Shown here: positions 16,795 through 24,453 of the stretch, in pieces
Layout: every line of letters starts with the position of its first letter
Numbering within the stretch: the first letter of the stretch is position 1
Assembly (NCBI GenBank): GCA_964498785.1
Contig: CAZCJL010000064.1
Location: 1 to 37,300 of the forward strand
Source of the DNA: Mariaggregatimicrobium sp964498785
GTDB taxonomy: Bacteria > Zhuqueibacterota > Zhuqueibacteria > Thermofontimicrobiales > Thiofontviventaceae
DNA length: 37,300 bases
Direction of reading: 5' to 3'
Translations under genes and position numbers: made by a program
Notes under the pieces: generated by a model
What the model was told of the DNA's origin: nothing
Seen by the model: only the letters and a program-made list of their open reading frames with translations
Database searches by the model: none

Positions 16795-18047
16795 ATTTTT
16801 AAATCCTCTGGCCAATGGATAATTTTTCGTTCTTTCATAGCTTTATTTGCTAACAGCGCTGCCACACTGGCGTAGTATGCCTGTTCGACGATTCCTTCAA
16901 TTTGTCTCTGCTGGCGGATTGATGTAACAAAAGCCTCCATTTCCAATTGGGTTGCATCCGGAATATGCCGTTGATTGATAAGATATTCACCTTCATACTC
17001 CATCGCGCTATCAGGGACCCAACTAACGCCTCCGATTGGAATGGAATCGAATATATTATTTTCAATATTATTGATAAGTTGAAGGATACCAGGTGCCGGC
17101 GGTGGATTTTCAGAATAAATTTTTCCTCGTTCCAGTTCGATGGTTCCTTTTTGCCCCATAATTTGTTCTTCAAGACCATAAAATTTATTGCTGGTAAGAG
17201 AATCATAGATGCATTGCACACCATTCGGATAGCTGAAAATAGCGCTTACATTGTCAAAAACCTCCCTGCCATCGTTCCAGAAATTGATGCTTCCGACTCC
17301 GCACACGGTTTCAGGATAGCCGTCCAGCAGCCAGTTGGCGACTTGTATTTGATGGGCAGCCAGTTCAGCCATCAGGCCACCGGAATACTGTTCATACAAC
17401 CGCCAATTTATTTTACGCTCCAATTCAGGACGCGGCACGGCGCGACGCCAGTCATGATTGCGATGCCAGTAAGCGCGAATCATCGTAATCGGGCCAATGT
17501 CTCCATTTTTTACCTGTTCGATAGCTTTTAAGTAACGGATATCGAAAAGACGCTGGAAACCGATTTGCAAGTTCTTTTTCGTTTCCTGATGAGCCATGAC
17601 CATTTTGTAGCAATCATCAGGATTTAAGGCCATGCACTTTTCACAAAACACATGTTTCCCGGCCTGTAGTGCGTCGATCGTCATGCTCGCATGCAAATGT
17701 AGCGGTGTTGCGATAACCACCCCATCCAAATTGCTTAGTTCCAGTAATTTCCGATAATCCTCAGCAGCCCAGGCCTTTCCCGCTGTAATTCGTTTGCCTT
17801 CATACAAATTAGGGGGATAATTATCGCAAATCGCCGTAATTTCGCAATCAGGGATTTGTTGTAAGTGCAGCATCAATTTCTGTCCCCTCGAACCAACTCC
17901 GATAATCCCCAGACGAACATGTTGAGCGCAATTCTGTTCGGCTGAAACATGTTCCGAACTAAGCAACGCAATCCAGGGTAACGAGGCTGAAAATGCAGAA
18001 AAACTGGCGATAAAATCGCGTCTTGTCATATTTCGTTCAATTTTCAT
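16791..18047 (-). CDS. Tat-exported Gfo/Idh/MocA family oxidoreductase
   Basis: This is an NAD(P)-dependent sugar or polyol oxidoreductase of the Gfo/Idh/MocA family. A twin-arginine signal is present: MTRRDFIASFSAF (7-19) followed by a hydrophobic stretch and a possible cleavage near HVSA. The Rossmann fold begins at VRLGIIGVGSRGQ (44-56). CEKCMALNPDDC carries the EKP-like Lys motif region, with EKC in place of EKP. The C-terminal alpha/beta domain runs to the end. At 418 aa it is typical of glycosidase-like and glucose-fructose oxidoreductase-type members that keep their cofactor bound after Tat export. It lies 21 bp after the ApbE-like gene and overlaps the small membrane protein by 4 bp. 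With the DUF1080 lipoprotein in the same operon, a role in oxidising glycosides at C3 is plausible but inferred. Confidence 0.88.
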   Translation of the reverse strand: MKIERNMTRRDFIASFSAFSASLPWIALLSSEHVSAEQNCAQHVRLGIIGVGSRGQKLMLHLQQIPDCEITAICDNYPPNLYEGKRITAGKAWAAEDYRKLLELSNLDGVVIATPLHLHASMTIDALQAGKHVFCEKCMALNPDDCYKMVMAHQETKKNLQIGFQRLFDIRYLKAIEQVKNGDIGPITMIRAYWHRNHDWRRAVPRPELERKINWRLYEQYSGGLMAELAAHQIQVANWLLDGYPETVCGVGSINFWNDGREVFDNVSAIFSYPNGVQCIYDSLTSNKFYGLEEQIMGQKGTIELERGKIYSENPPPAPGILQLINNIENNIFDSIPIGGVSWVPDSAMEYEGEYLINQRHIPDATQLEMEAFVTSIRQQRQIEGIVEQAYYASVAALLANKAMKERKIIHWPEDLKI

Positions 18048-18068
18048 TCTGTTTCATCGTTGCATTAT

Positions 18069-18998
18069 TCATTGCAGAATTGATAAATCAACTGTATCAT
18101 CTTGTTGATAAGTCATTTCGATTGCCTGGCAACGCGGGAAATAATTCAAAATGCGCTTTTTGTGTTCATCAGCCGAAGCGACTAAAGCCGTTGACAAAAC
18201 TTCGGCTTCAGTTGCAGACTCCGAAGTGACTGAGAATGCTTTTTGATCTTGAATCAGGTTTCCTGTATGTGGATTAATGATATGAAAACCATTCATTCTC
18301 TTATTTACATCTTTCTCTGGCCGCACACCAGATGTGGATAATGACTTATTATTTAATTCAAACGTATGAACACTCATTCCTGGCGAATAAATATGCTGAA
18401 TTCCGATGCGCCAGCTATCTCCATACGGATGATGCCCCATAGCCAGGATTGAGCTTTCCCCAAAACTAACAACAGCATTTTGCACTTCATTCCAAAGGAG
18501 TATCTCTTTTACTTTATCCAGCGCGTAACCTTTACCAATACCGCATAAATCAATTTTTACTCCGGATTGATCAAACGCGATTCCGGACGTCTGTTCATTG
18601 AGTAAAACATGTTGATACCCGGTCTTTTCCAGAACAAAGCCAATTTCCTGCTGTTTGGGCTTTGTTTGCCTATTATTTTGTTGATACCGCTGCCAAAGCT
18701 CCAATATCGGGAGAATGCTGATATCGAAACATCCTTCTGTTTTTTGGCTGAAATTCACGCATTGTTTTAACAGATCGAACAACTCATCATCGATGTAGAT
18801 TTCTTTTTGAGAGGCGTTTTCATTAATGTATGAAACATCGCTCACTGGCATAAAATGGCTTAATTTATTTTCCACCCGTATGATTTCATCGTGAATTTTG
18901 CGGCACAAAAAATCTGCTGTTGAAGTTTTGATATCCGGCAACACAACATCGCACCGCGTTCCCATTGCCCAGAAATTATTAAAATAAACGTCTGCCAT
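18069..18998 (-). CDS. ApbE-like FAD:protein FMN transferase without visible export signal
   Basis: This is a member of the ApbE family, which transfers FMN from FAD to Thr/Ser of target proteins. Motifs in order: TEGCFDISILPILELW, KIDLCGIGKGYALDKV (the nucleotide-binding loop), VSFGESSILAMG, LSTSGVRPEKDV, HIINPHTGNL and the C-terminal EAEVLSTALVAS. The start is the ATG at 18998, 11 nt after the DUF1080 stop; the frame is open to 19235 but that part reads through the DUF1080 gene. The product is 309 aa with no signal peptide, whereas many ApbE proteins are exported lipoproteins. Two departures are visible: FGES replaces the usual glycine-rich NxGG, and Glu replaces Asp in the (A)DxLSTA metal site. 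No obvious flavinylated target (NqrC/RnfG type) is in the window, so its substrate is unknown. Confidence 0.8.
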   Translation of the reverse strand: MADVYFNNFWAMGTRCDVVLPDIKTSTADFLCRKIHDEIIRVENKLSHFMPVSDVSYINENASQKEIYIDDELFDLLKQCVNFSQKTEGCFDISILPILELWQRYQQNNRQTKPKQQEIGFVLEKTGYQHVLLNEQTSGIAFDQSGVKIDLCGIGKGYALDKVKEILLWNEVQNAVVSFGESSILAMGHHPYGDSWRIGIQHIYSPGMSVHTFELNNKSLSTSGVRPEKDVNKRMNGFHIINPHTGNLIQDQKAFSVTSESATEAEVLSTALVASADEHKKRILNYFPRCQAIEMTYQQDDTVDLSILQ

Positions 18999-19009
18999 AT
19001 ACAGAAAAG

Positions 19010-19756
19010 TTATAATTCTCGTATTTTGATATTTCGAAAATAAACAACATCCCCATGATCCTGCAGCAGAATATGTCCCTGTTCCCACATCCCGAAATTC
19101 TCGTATTTCGCGTATTTGCTTTTTTGAACCAGCGCGTGGTACATTTGTGTTCCGCGGTAATATTCCACAACCTTCTCGCCATTCAGCCAGTGTTGCACAT
19201 GATTTTCTTTCACAATTATGCGGACATGATTCCATTCCCCCATCGAACGCTCTTTTTTATTTTCTGCGGGTATTAAAAGCGACGCCAGCGTGCGGTTGCC
19301 TCCTACTCCATTCGCAGCGTCGGGATGCTTCTCATCATCGAGAATTTGATATTCCAACCCAACCACATCGTGCCCCGGAATTTCTTTCACAAAATATTTA
19401 ATACCGCTGTTTGCTCCGCTGGTAATTTTGAAATCTAAAAGTAGCTCAAAATCAGAAAATTGCTGTTCCGTGATGATATCACCACCGCCTTTTCCCTGTA
19501 CGGTAAGCGCGTTGTTTTCAATCACCCATCCGCTCTCCGGAAATGTTTGCGTATTCGGACTTTTCCAGCTTTGAAACGTTTTGCCATCAAAAAAGAGTTT
19601 CCAACCAGCATTTTTCTCAGCATCGGATAAGGTGTTTGGCTGTTTTACATTTGAATTAAAATCTGAGGTTGTTCGGGAGCGACATGAAGATAATATAAAT
19701 GGTAACACAATAAAGAATATTAACAGATGAAAAATGTTACAGTTTCTTTGCACCAT
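19010..19756 (-). CDS. DUF1080 (3-keto-disaccharide hydrolase domain) lipoprotein
   Basis: This is an exported lipoprotein with a single DUF1080/3-keto-disaccharide hydrolase domain (LamG-like jelly roll). The signal peptide ends in FILSSC, a good lipobox with Cys25. The domain starts at WKLFFDGKTFQSWK (53-66) and includes the characteristic FELLLDFKITSGANSGIKYFV, GLEYQILDD, GEWNHVRIIVKENHVQHWLNG and a C-terminal ILLQDHGDVVYFRNIKIREL block. Members of this family hydrolyse 3-keto-glycosides made by Gfo/Idh-type dehydrogenases. The presence of such an oxidoreductase two genes downstream supports that role here, although the exact sugar is unknown. It is the first gene of the set; AAGGAA precedes the ATG. 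The 243 bp upstream, between it and the DUF4956 gene, shows no clear promoter. Confidence 0.85.
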   Translation of the reverse strand: MVQRNCNIFHLLIFFIVLPFILSSCRSRTTSDFNSNVKQPNTLSDAEKNAGWKLFFDGKTFQSWKSPNTQTFPESGWVIENNALTVQGKGGGDIITEQQFSDFELLLDFKITSGANSGIKYFVKEIPGHDVVGLEYQILDDEKHPDAANGVGGNRTLASLLIPAENKKERSMGEWNHVRIIVKENHVQHWLNGEKVVEYYRGTQMYHALVQKSKYAKYENFGMWEQGHILLQDHGDVVYFRNIKIREL

Positions 19757-19999
19757 TACTATTCCTTAATTTTGGAATTATGATAAAAAGTTAAACAGCT
19801 AAGATATGAAGGTTTTTTTTTAATTGCAACTTTTTTTTGGTAAATTTTCGGATTGATGCTCTACGTCTATTTCGACAGGTTCTCGGAACTCCTGAATGAA
19901 CTAATTTTCTACTGATATATTAGCATATAATGTATTAAAGGCGGGTACCAAGCACCCATTGTGTTGGAAATCTTAGGAAAATTGGAAGGAAACAACAAA

Positions 20000-20689
20000 T
20001 CATCTTTCTGTAATTTCTTCCAAAAGCGTAAGCGAAACTCTTTCGACGCCTTCCAGGCTGCTCAGTTCTTTGATAAATGCATGGGATTGATTTTTGTCTT
20101 TGAAAACAATGGAATAAGACATTTCCAAAAACTGTCCTAATCGTATTGATTTCACGTTCATTAAATCGAATTTCAACAGATACTCGCGAAACACGTCCAT
20201 ATAAACCGGGTTTTCTTCATCTCCCGGGATGATCCAAAATCTAAGGGCACGTTCTTCTGTTCGCCTGGAGCCATAATTTGTCAGATAAAGTACAAAAATA
20301 ATAATACCGATAATGCCACAGCCAACAATTCCGATCAGATGATTACCCGAACCAGCGGCCATTCCTACTGCAAGAGCAAAAAAGACAAAACCGATGTCTC
20401 TTGTATCTTTTAAAACGGTGCGGAAACGGATAATAGACATTGCGCCAACAAGGCCAAACGCCCGGGCCAAGTTGTTTCCGATAACCATAATGACAATTGC
20501 TGTAACCATGGTTATAATCACTAAAGTATTGACATAGGAACTGGAATATGAATATCCCTGAAACGTTTTCCGATAAAGAATAGAGATAAACATTCCCAAA
20601 ATAAAGGCAATAATCATGTTGAAAACGACATCAAAAATCATGAAATTCGGGGTGTTCGTAAAAAGGGAATCGAAAACGCTCGGTTGCAT
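20000..20689 (-). CDS. DUF4956 membrane protein
   Basis: This is an inner-membrane protein of the DUF4956 family. Four hydrophobic segments lie in residues ~20-140. Between and around them is the conserved core RAFGLVGAMSIIRFRTVLKD, followed by RDIGFVFFALAVGMAAGSG. A soluble ~90-residue C-terminal domain follows, ferredoxin-like in pattern and ending in EGVERVSLTLLEE. The function is unknown. In other genomes DUF4956 genes are often next to VTC-domain and CotH genes, which matches the VTC gene 11 bp upstream here. The start ATG has AAAGG upstream. The short spacing indicates cotranscription with the VTC and HlyD-like genes. The family relation to MgtC-like membrane proteins is only suggested by the RFRT loop. 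Confidence 0.85.
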   Translation of the reverse strand: MQPSVFDSLFTNTPNFMIFDVVFNMIIAFILGMFISILYRKTFQGYSYSSSYVNTLVIITMVTAIVIMVIGNNLARAFGLVGAMSIIRFRTVLKDTRDIGFVFFALAVGMAAGSGNHLIGIVGCGIIGIIIFVLYLTNYGSRRTEERALRFWIIPGDEENPVYMDVFREYLLKFDLMNVKSIRLGQFLEMSYSIVFKDKNQSHAFIKELSSLEGVERVSLTLLEEITER

Positions 20690-20700
20690 AATTCAGCCTT

Positions 20701-21435
20701 TCATATTAGATCGTCACGACAAGCGTCAATTCCCTCACAATATTTAGAAAATGACTCCTGTTTTAATTTTAACTCTTTTATCATATTTCGCATCCATTTC
20801 GGTATAAAATTATTAAATTTTAATTCAAGAATGGAAAAATCATTCGCGAAAAGAGTAAGATCGTCCCCATTGAACAGATCGCTCAAATCAGGATTATATC
20901 TGCTGCGGATATTTTTATCAATCGTTACCCGAACATCAGAATTTGTCTTATGTATGTAAGGCTCTCGTTCGTAAACAACTAACAGTTTTGCCAACAATTG
21001 CTTTTTGATTATATTATAGATAAATTTACCCGAAACAAGCCGGTTATTATGAGAATCAGGCATTTTCTCTCCCTGCTTTACTTCCAGCATACTTATGATT
21101 TTTTCAATTTGGCCTAATGGCAACTTTGCTCGCTCCTTAACAACACAATTTGTGTATTTTCTCTTAATTTCCAGAAAAGCAAATCCTTTGTCCAGGTTAT
21201 ACCCCCGGATACGTAATTTTTTACGAACCTTTATACCATCGATTTTTTCCCAGTAAAAATCGAGATTTCGGGTATCAAAATAAATACTGCGCACGGTATA
21301 CATTACTTCTTCACTATCAGCAACATGCGGATCAGGGTATGTATATTCTTTTATATACTCTCTGATTTCAGGTATTTTTTCATTTCGAATACGGAATTTT
21401 ATTTCATATCGTTCGAAATTTTTGTCTGTTTTCAT
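20701..21435 (-). CDS. VTC-domain protein, polyphosphate polymerase-like
   Basis: This is a soluble CYTH/TTM-fold protein with a VTC domain, the fold of the yeast vacuolar polyphosphate polymerase. The tunnel residues expected for the family are visible: RYEIKFRI (10-17), VRSIYFDTRN (48-57), the basic strand RKKLRIRGY (71-79), FLEIKRK (88-94), KERAKLP (100-106), ILELKFN (203-209) and the closing SFSKYCEGID (229-238). The presence of all these charged positions argues for an active nucleotide/polyphosphate-handling enzyme. The length of 244 aa is normal for bacterial stand-alone VTC proteins. The HlyD-like gene ends 9 bp upstream and DUF4956 starts 11 bp downstream. Whether it makes polyphosphate or modifies another polymer is not known. 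Confidence 0.87.
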   Translation of the reverse strand: MKTDKNFERYEIKFRIRNEKIPEIREYIKEYTYPDPHVADSEEVMYTVRSIYFDTRNLDFYWEKIDGIKVRKKLRIRGYNLDKGFAFLEIKRKYTNCVVKERAKLPLGQIEKIISMLEVKQGEKMPDSHNNRLVSGKFIYNIIKKQLLAKLLVVYEREPYIHKTNSDVRVTIDKNIRSRYNPDLSDLFNGDDLTLFANDFSILELKFNNFIPKWMRNMIKELKLKQESFSKYCEGIDACRDDLI

Positions 21436-21444
21436 AAAGGGTTA

Positions 21445-22533
21445 TCATCCGATATATTTAGAACCCAGATACAGATTGAATTCGCGTTGTAATCTTTTTA
21501 ATAACGAGATCTTTTCGCAGTATATTTTCGCGTACCCTGTACTGCCCGGTATTAATTGATTATTGGGATTTTTAACAACAGAAGTTAAAATCACCATTGG
21601 TTTTCCGGCTACCATGCGTGCCTGATTACTAATGAACCAGACGAAACCAGAAAAGGACACTTTTCGATCTATCGTATAAAACCGAATTTTCTGGCCAGCT
21701 TTCATATACGTGCGTTGTCCTTCGTTTATCGGGATTTGGATGACCATAGAATCGATTTTACTGATCTGGCATAATATCCCTTGCTCTAAATTTGAATCAA
21801 TAATCACTCCATCCATCGGTGATTTAATGACTTCAAGCTCTATTTTGCGTTTAAGGATTTCAATTTGATCCTGCAATCGCTTTATATCTGCCTCGGTAAT
21901 CTGAATACGCTCCTTTTTTTCTCCGGTCTGCAATACCTTTAATCTTGCTTCCTGCAGAATGATATTTAGCCTTAACGCTTCATAGCTTGCCTCTGCTATT
22001 TCCCAATCCTCTTTACTAATTAATTCCTGTTGATATAAAACGCGGCTCCGTTCCAATTTGGGCTTAAAAGCATTTAATTCTGCTCTTGCATATTTAATAG
22101 CCTGTTCTGCTTCGGCTTGTAACTCTTTTTTCTCTCCTGTACTTAAGCTCAAAATACTTGCTTTTGCTTTTTCCAGTTCTCCTTTAAGATTCACAAGCAA
22201 CAGGCGATTTTCCGAAGATTCTATATTCCCCAAAACATCTCCTGATTTTACCGATATACCCTGAAAAATATGGGGAGCCATATAAAATTCTACAAAGTCC
22301 TGTCGATCGAATTGCAACAAGGAAAAATACTTTACAATATTTGAATCGTTTTTCACTAATTTCGCGGAAAGTTTATCAGGTTGAATCTGGGTTAATGTCC
22401 ATTCATGGTGGGCGATAATTCGGCATGGCGCTTTTATGTTATATGGTATTTTAAAGATGATTAAAAAAATCATGATCAGTAAAAAGCCAGGGATCACGAA
22501 TAATAATTTTTTTAGTGGAATTTTCATATTCAA
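21445..22533 (-). CDS. HlyD-like membrane fusion/adaptor protein
   Basis: This is a periplasmic adaptor of the HlyD/biotinyl-lipoyl type anchored by one N-terminal helix (about 8-28). Order: anchor; first lipoyl half-motif with ISVKSGDVLGNIESSENR (94-111); a long alpha-helical hairpin (~112-235) rich in Glu, Lys and Gln; second lipoyl half with VIKSPMDGVIIDSNLEQGILC; and a beta-barrel domain ending near IPGSTGYAKIYCEKIS. No ABC ATPase, RND pump or outer-membrane factor gene is adjacent; instead it heads an operon with VTC and DUF4956 genes. That makes it an orphan adaptor whose partner may be DUF4956 or a distant transporter. The ATG is preceded by AAGAG. It is the first gene of the operon, with about 115 bp before the 180 bp repeat. 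Confidence 0.85.
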   Translation of the reverse strand: MNMKIPLKKLLFVIPGFLLIMIFLIIFKIPYNIKAPCRIIAHHEWTLTQIQPDKLSAKLVKNDSNIVKYFSLLQFDRQDFVEFYMAPHIFQGISVKSGDVLGNIESSENRLLLVNLKGELEKAKASILSLSTGEKKELQAEAEQAIKYARAELNAFKPKLERSRVLYQQELISKEDWEIAEASYEALRLNIILQEARLKVLQTGEKKERIQITEADIKRLQDQIEILKRKIELEVIKSPMDGVIIDSNLEQGILCQISKIDSMVIQIPINEGQRTYMKAGQKIRFYTIDRKVSFSGFVWFISNQARMVAGKPMVILTSVVKNPNNQLIPGSTGYAKIYCEKISLLKRLQREFNLYLGSKYIG

Positions 22534-22648
22534 CTCTTTTGTACTGAATTTTAGCCATAATCAATCACAGACCGGATTAATGAGAGTCTGACCGAAAATG
22601 ATGCGCCATTTTATCGGTTTTATTTATACGTCAATCAATACACTAACT

Positions 22649-22829
22649 AACCTGAAAAATTCATAGCTACAGAGGCTCAGAGTACACAGCGTTTTTATTT
22701 TCAAACGTTACGCAAACAATAGCAACTCGATTTTTCTTAACTCAGTTTGAAAAGTAATATGCACACACGTTGCTGTTTCTCTGTGACCTCAGTGCTTCTG
22801 TGGCACGTTTTGTAAATAATACGGGCTAA
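22649..22829. repeat. ~180 bp dispersed intergenic repeat, copy B
   Basis: This is the second copy of the element at 10923-11100, in the same orientation and with scattered substitutions across its length. The end motifs ACAGAGGCTCAGAGTACACA and CTCTGTGACCTCAGTGCTTC are kept but pair less well than in copy A. The inner TTTTCAAACGTTACGCAAAC segment is identical between copies. It fills about half of the 363 bp between the HlyD-like gene start and the MEMO-AMMECR1 stop. The rest is the terminator at 22841-22883 and unremarkable leader. Confidence 0.8.
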
Positions 22830-22840
22830 ATAATATTTAC

Positions 22841-22883
22841 ACAATAAAAAATTCCTCATCAGAGGAACTTTTTATCTTATTGT
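22841..22883. terminator. Bidirectional intrinsic terminator after the AmmeMemoRadiSam operon
   Basis: TTCCTC (22852-22857) and GAGGAA (22862-22867) form a stem around ATCA, flanked by A and T tracts. The outer arms ACAATAA (22841-22847) and TTATTGT (22877-22883) also pair, extending the structure. On the minus strand it starts 13 nt after the stop codon at 22897, and the stem is followed by six U residues, so it probably ends the DUF362-radical SAM-MEMO transcript. Confidence 0.8.
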
Positions 22884-22896
22884 TAGAAATTTTCAA

Positions 22897-24417
22897 TTAT
22901 TCACTTTCATGAAATATTTCCGCAGAAAATATTTTGATCGTTGTCTGCGGATCTTTCCAGGCATTTTCAGGAAGACCGGCTTTTTTGCAGGTATGTTCGA
23001 GAAATGTATTCCGATCCCATCCGTAATCAGTGGCAACCTGCGGTAACAGCAATCCACTGTTTGCGCCTCGTTCAATAATTAATCCATGCTTGCCAACTTC
23101 TATTTCATTAATATCAGTAATTTCCTGCAATGGCGTCAGAACAGAAATTTCGATTTCCAGCTCATTGAGTTCCTCATTTTTAACCGGATTAAAACGCGGA
23201 TCACGAAACGCGGCAGCTGCGGCCATCTCCTGTATTGTAACTGCGAGTGGTTTTACTGCCACAATATAACCAATGCATCCGCGTAATGAGCCCTTTTTGG
23301 TTAATGTGACAAAAGCCCCGCGCTTTTCTTTCATGATCGGAGAATCAAACTTCACAGCAGGTGGTGATTTTCTCTCAACTCCGTATTCGATTGCCTCGCG
23401 GGCAATCGTTAACAGCTTTTTTTTGTCTTCCGGGTTTAATCCCAGTTCTATTCCGACCGCTTGCTCTTTTACATTCCCCTGTTTATAGATTGCAATCGCC
23501 GCATAACCAACCACATAACCACTTTTTTTTCCGGTGACATCGGCTGAATTTTTCCGATAAAGGAGTTTTGTTTTATTTGCACCAAGATTTTTTGCCACCA
23601 TTTCTACAACAACCACCGGCCCGCCACCACATGCCATATATTCCTGTTTAGCAATCCCGTCACATAGTTCTTCTGGCTTTAAATCAAGTATTTTTTGAAT
23701 AATTTCTCCATCTTTCTGAACACATTCATCATAAGAATATCCATGATATAAATCGGTGCTGGCGACCAGCAATATTTCTTTCCCGTTGCTCGCTTTTGTG
23801 ATCGCGTCTGCCAATTTCGTACAATTTTTCAAAGAATAATCCACCATGGCGATAGGCACGATCTTTAAATTTGGAACAGCAACTTGTAAAAGCGGAAGCT
23901 GAATTTCCAATGAGTGTTCTTCTCGATGACCATCCATGGATGAATAGATACTTTCATCAGCATTGATAATTTCATCAGCAAGCTTTTCGTGAACAGGAAC
24001 GATTCCCAGGGGAGTTTCAAATCCGTCTCCGGTGTAAACAGACGCACCTTCAAATGCCTCGCGATGGCTGGGCGCTAAAATAATAACAGCATCGTAGCTA
24101 TTATTTAACACCTGTTTATAGGAATTTGCCGCTATAAAACCGGAATATGGGTAACCGGCATGCGGGGCAATTAGTCCGATGATCTTCCCGGAAATATCTG
24201 CTTTCTTCGAATTTTCAAAGTACGTTTCTATCTGCTCTCGTAATTCTTCGGCATTTCCAGGGTACCACGTACCCGCAATAACAGATTTTCTTACATTTTG
24301 AGACTTCATGGTATTTTTAAATACCTCCTTCCTGGGCTGAGAATCACCAAAGATATGATAAAAGGTCAGGAATATTGCAACCGACATCGGCACAATCCAG
24401 AGTATTCCTTTTTTCAC
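22897..24417 (-). CDS. AmmeMemoRadiSam MEMO-AMMECR1 fusion protein with N-terminal membrane/export segment
   Basis: This is a fusion of the B (MEMO1-like) and A (AMMECR1) components of the AmmeMemoRadiSam system. Residues 5-24 are a hydrophobic signal or anchor without a clear cleavage site. The MEMO domain spans ~42-312. Positions matching the metal-binding His-His-Cys triad of human MEMO1 are visible: His86 in LIAPHAGYPYSG, His118 in LAPSHREAF and Cys263 in YMACGGGP. The AMMECR1 domain spans ~328-500 with its hallmark LRGCIG (378-383) and FRDPRFNPV. The start is GTG with AAGGAG seven bases upstream. It follows the radical SAM gene by 36 bp. The target modified by this system is unknown. The N-terminal segment suggests that this copy acts outside, or at, the membrane. 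Confidence 0.92.
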   Translation of the reverse strand: MKKGILWIVPMSVAIFLTFYHIFGDSQPRKEVFKNTMKSQNVRKSVIAGTWYPGNAEELREQIETYFENSKKADISGKIIGLIAPHAGYPYSGFIAANSYKQVLNNSYDAVIILAPSHREAFEGASVYTGDGFETPLGIVPVHEKLADEIINADESIYSSMDGHREEHSLEIQLPLLQVAVPNLKIVPIAMVDYSLKNCTKLADAITKASNGKEILLVASTDLYHGYSYDECVQKDGEIIQKILDLKPEELCDGIAKQEYMACGGGPVVVVEMVAKNLGANKTKLLYRKNSADVTGKKSGYVVGYAAIAIYKQGNVKEQAVGIELGLNPEDKKKLLTIAREAIEYGVERKSPPAVKFDSPIMKEKRGAFVTLTKKGSLRGCIGYIVAVKPLAVTIQEMAAAAAFRDPRFNPVKNEELNELEIEISVLTPLQEITDINEIEVGKHGLIIERGANSGLLLPQVATDYGWDRNTFLEHTCKKAGLPENAWKDPQTTIKIFSAEIFHESE

Positions 24418-24453
24418 CTTTTGTCTCCTTTTTGTTAATTGGTTATTGATTGA

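Noticed and set aside
16947..17531. 194-codon plus-strand frame opposite the Gfo/Idh gene
   Set aside because: Antisense shadow; the minus strand encodes a clear Rossmann-fold oxidoreductase.
18999..19235. N-terminal extension of the ApbE-like frame
   Set aside because: It overlaps the end of the DUF1080 gene in another frame and has no ApbE-family or signal-peptide character.
19757..19999. GGGT...ACCC short dyad near 19945 as a terminator
   Set aside because: The stem is 4 bp with no T run; not supportable.
10923..22829. Repeats considered as a CRISPR array
   Set aside because: Only two long copies 11.5 kb apart, without regular short spacers or cas genes.
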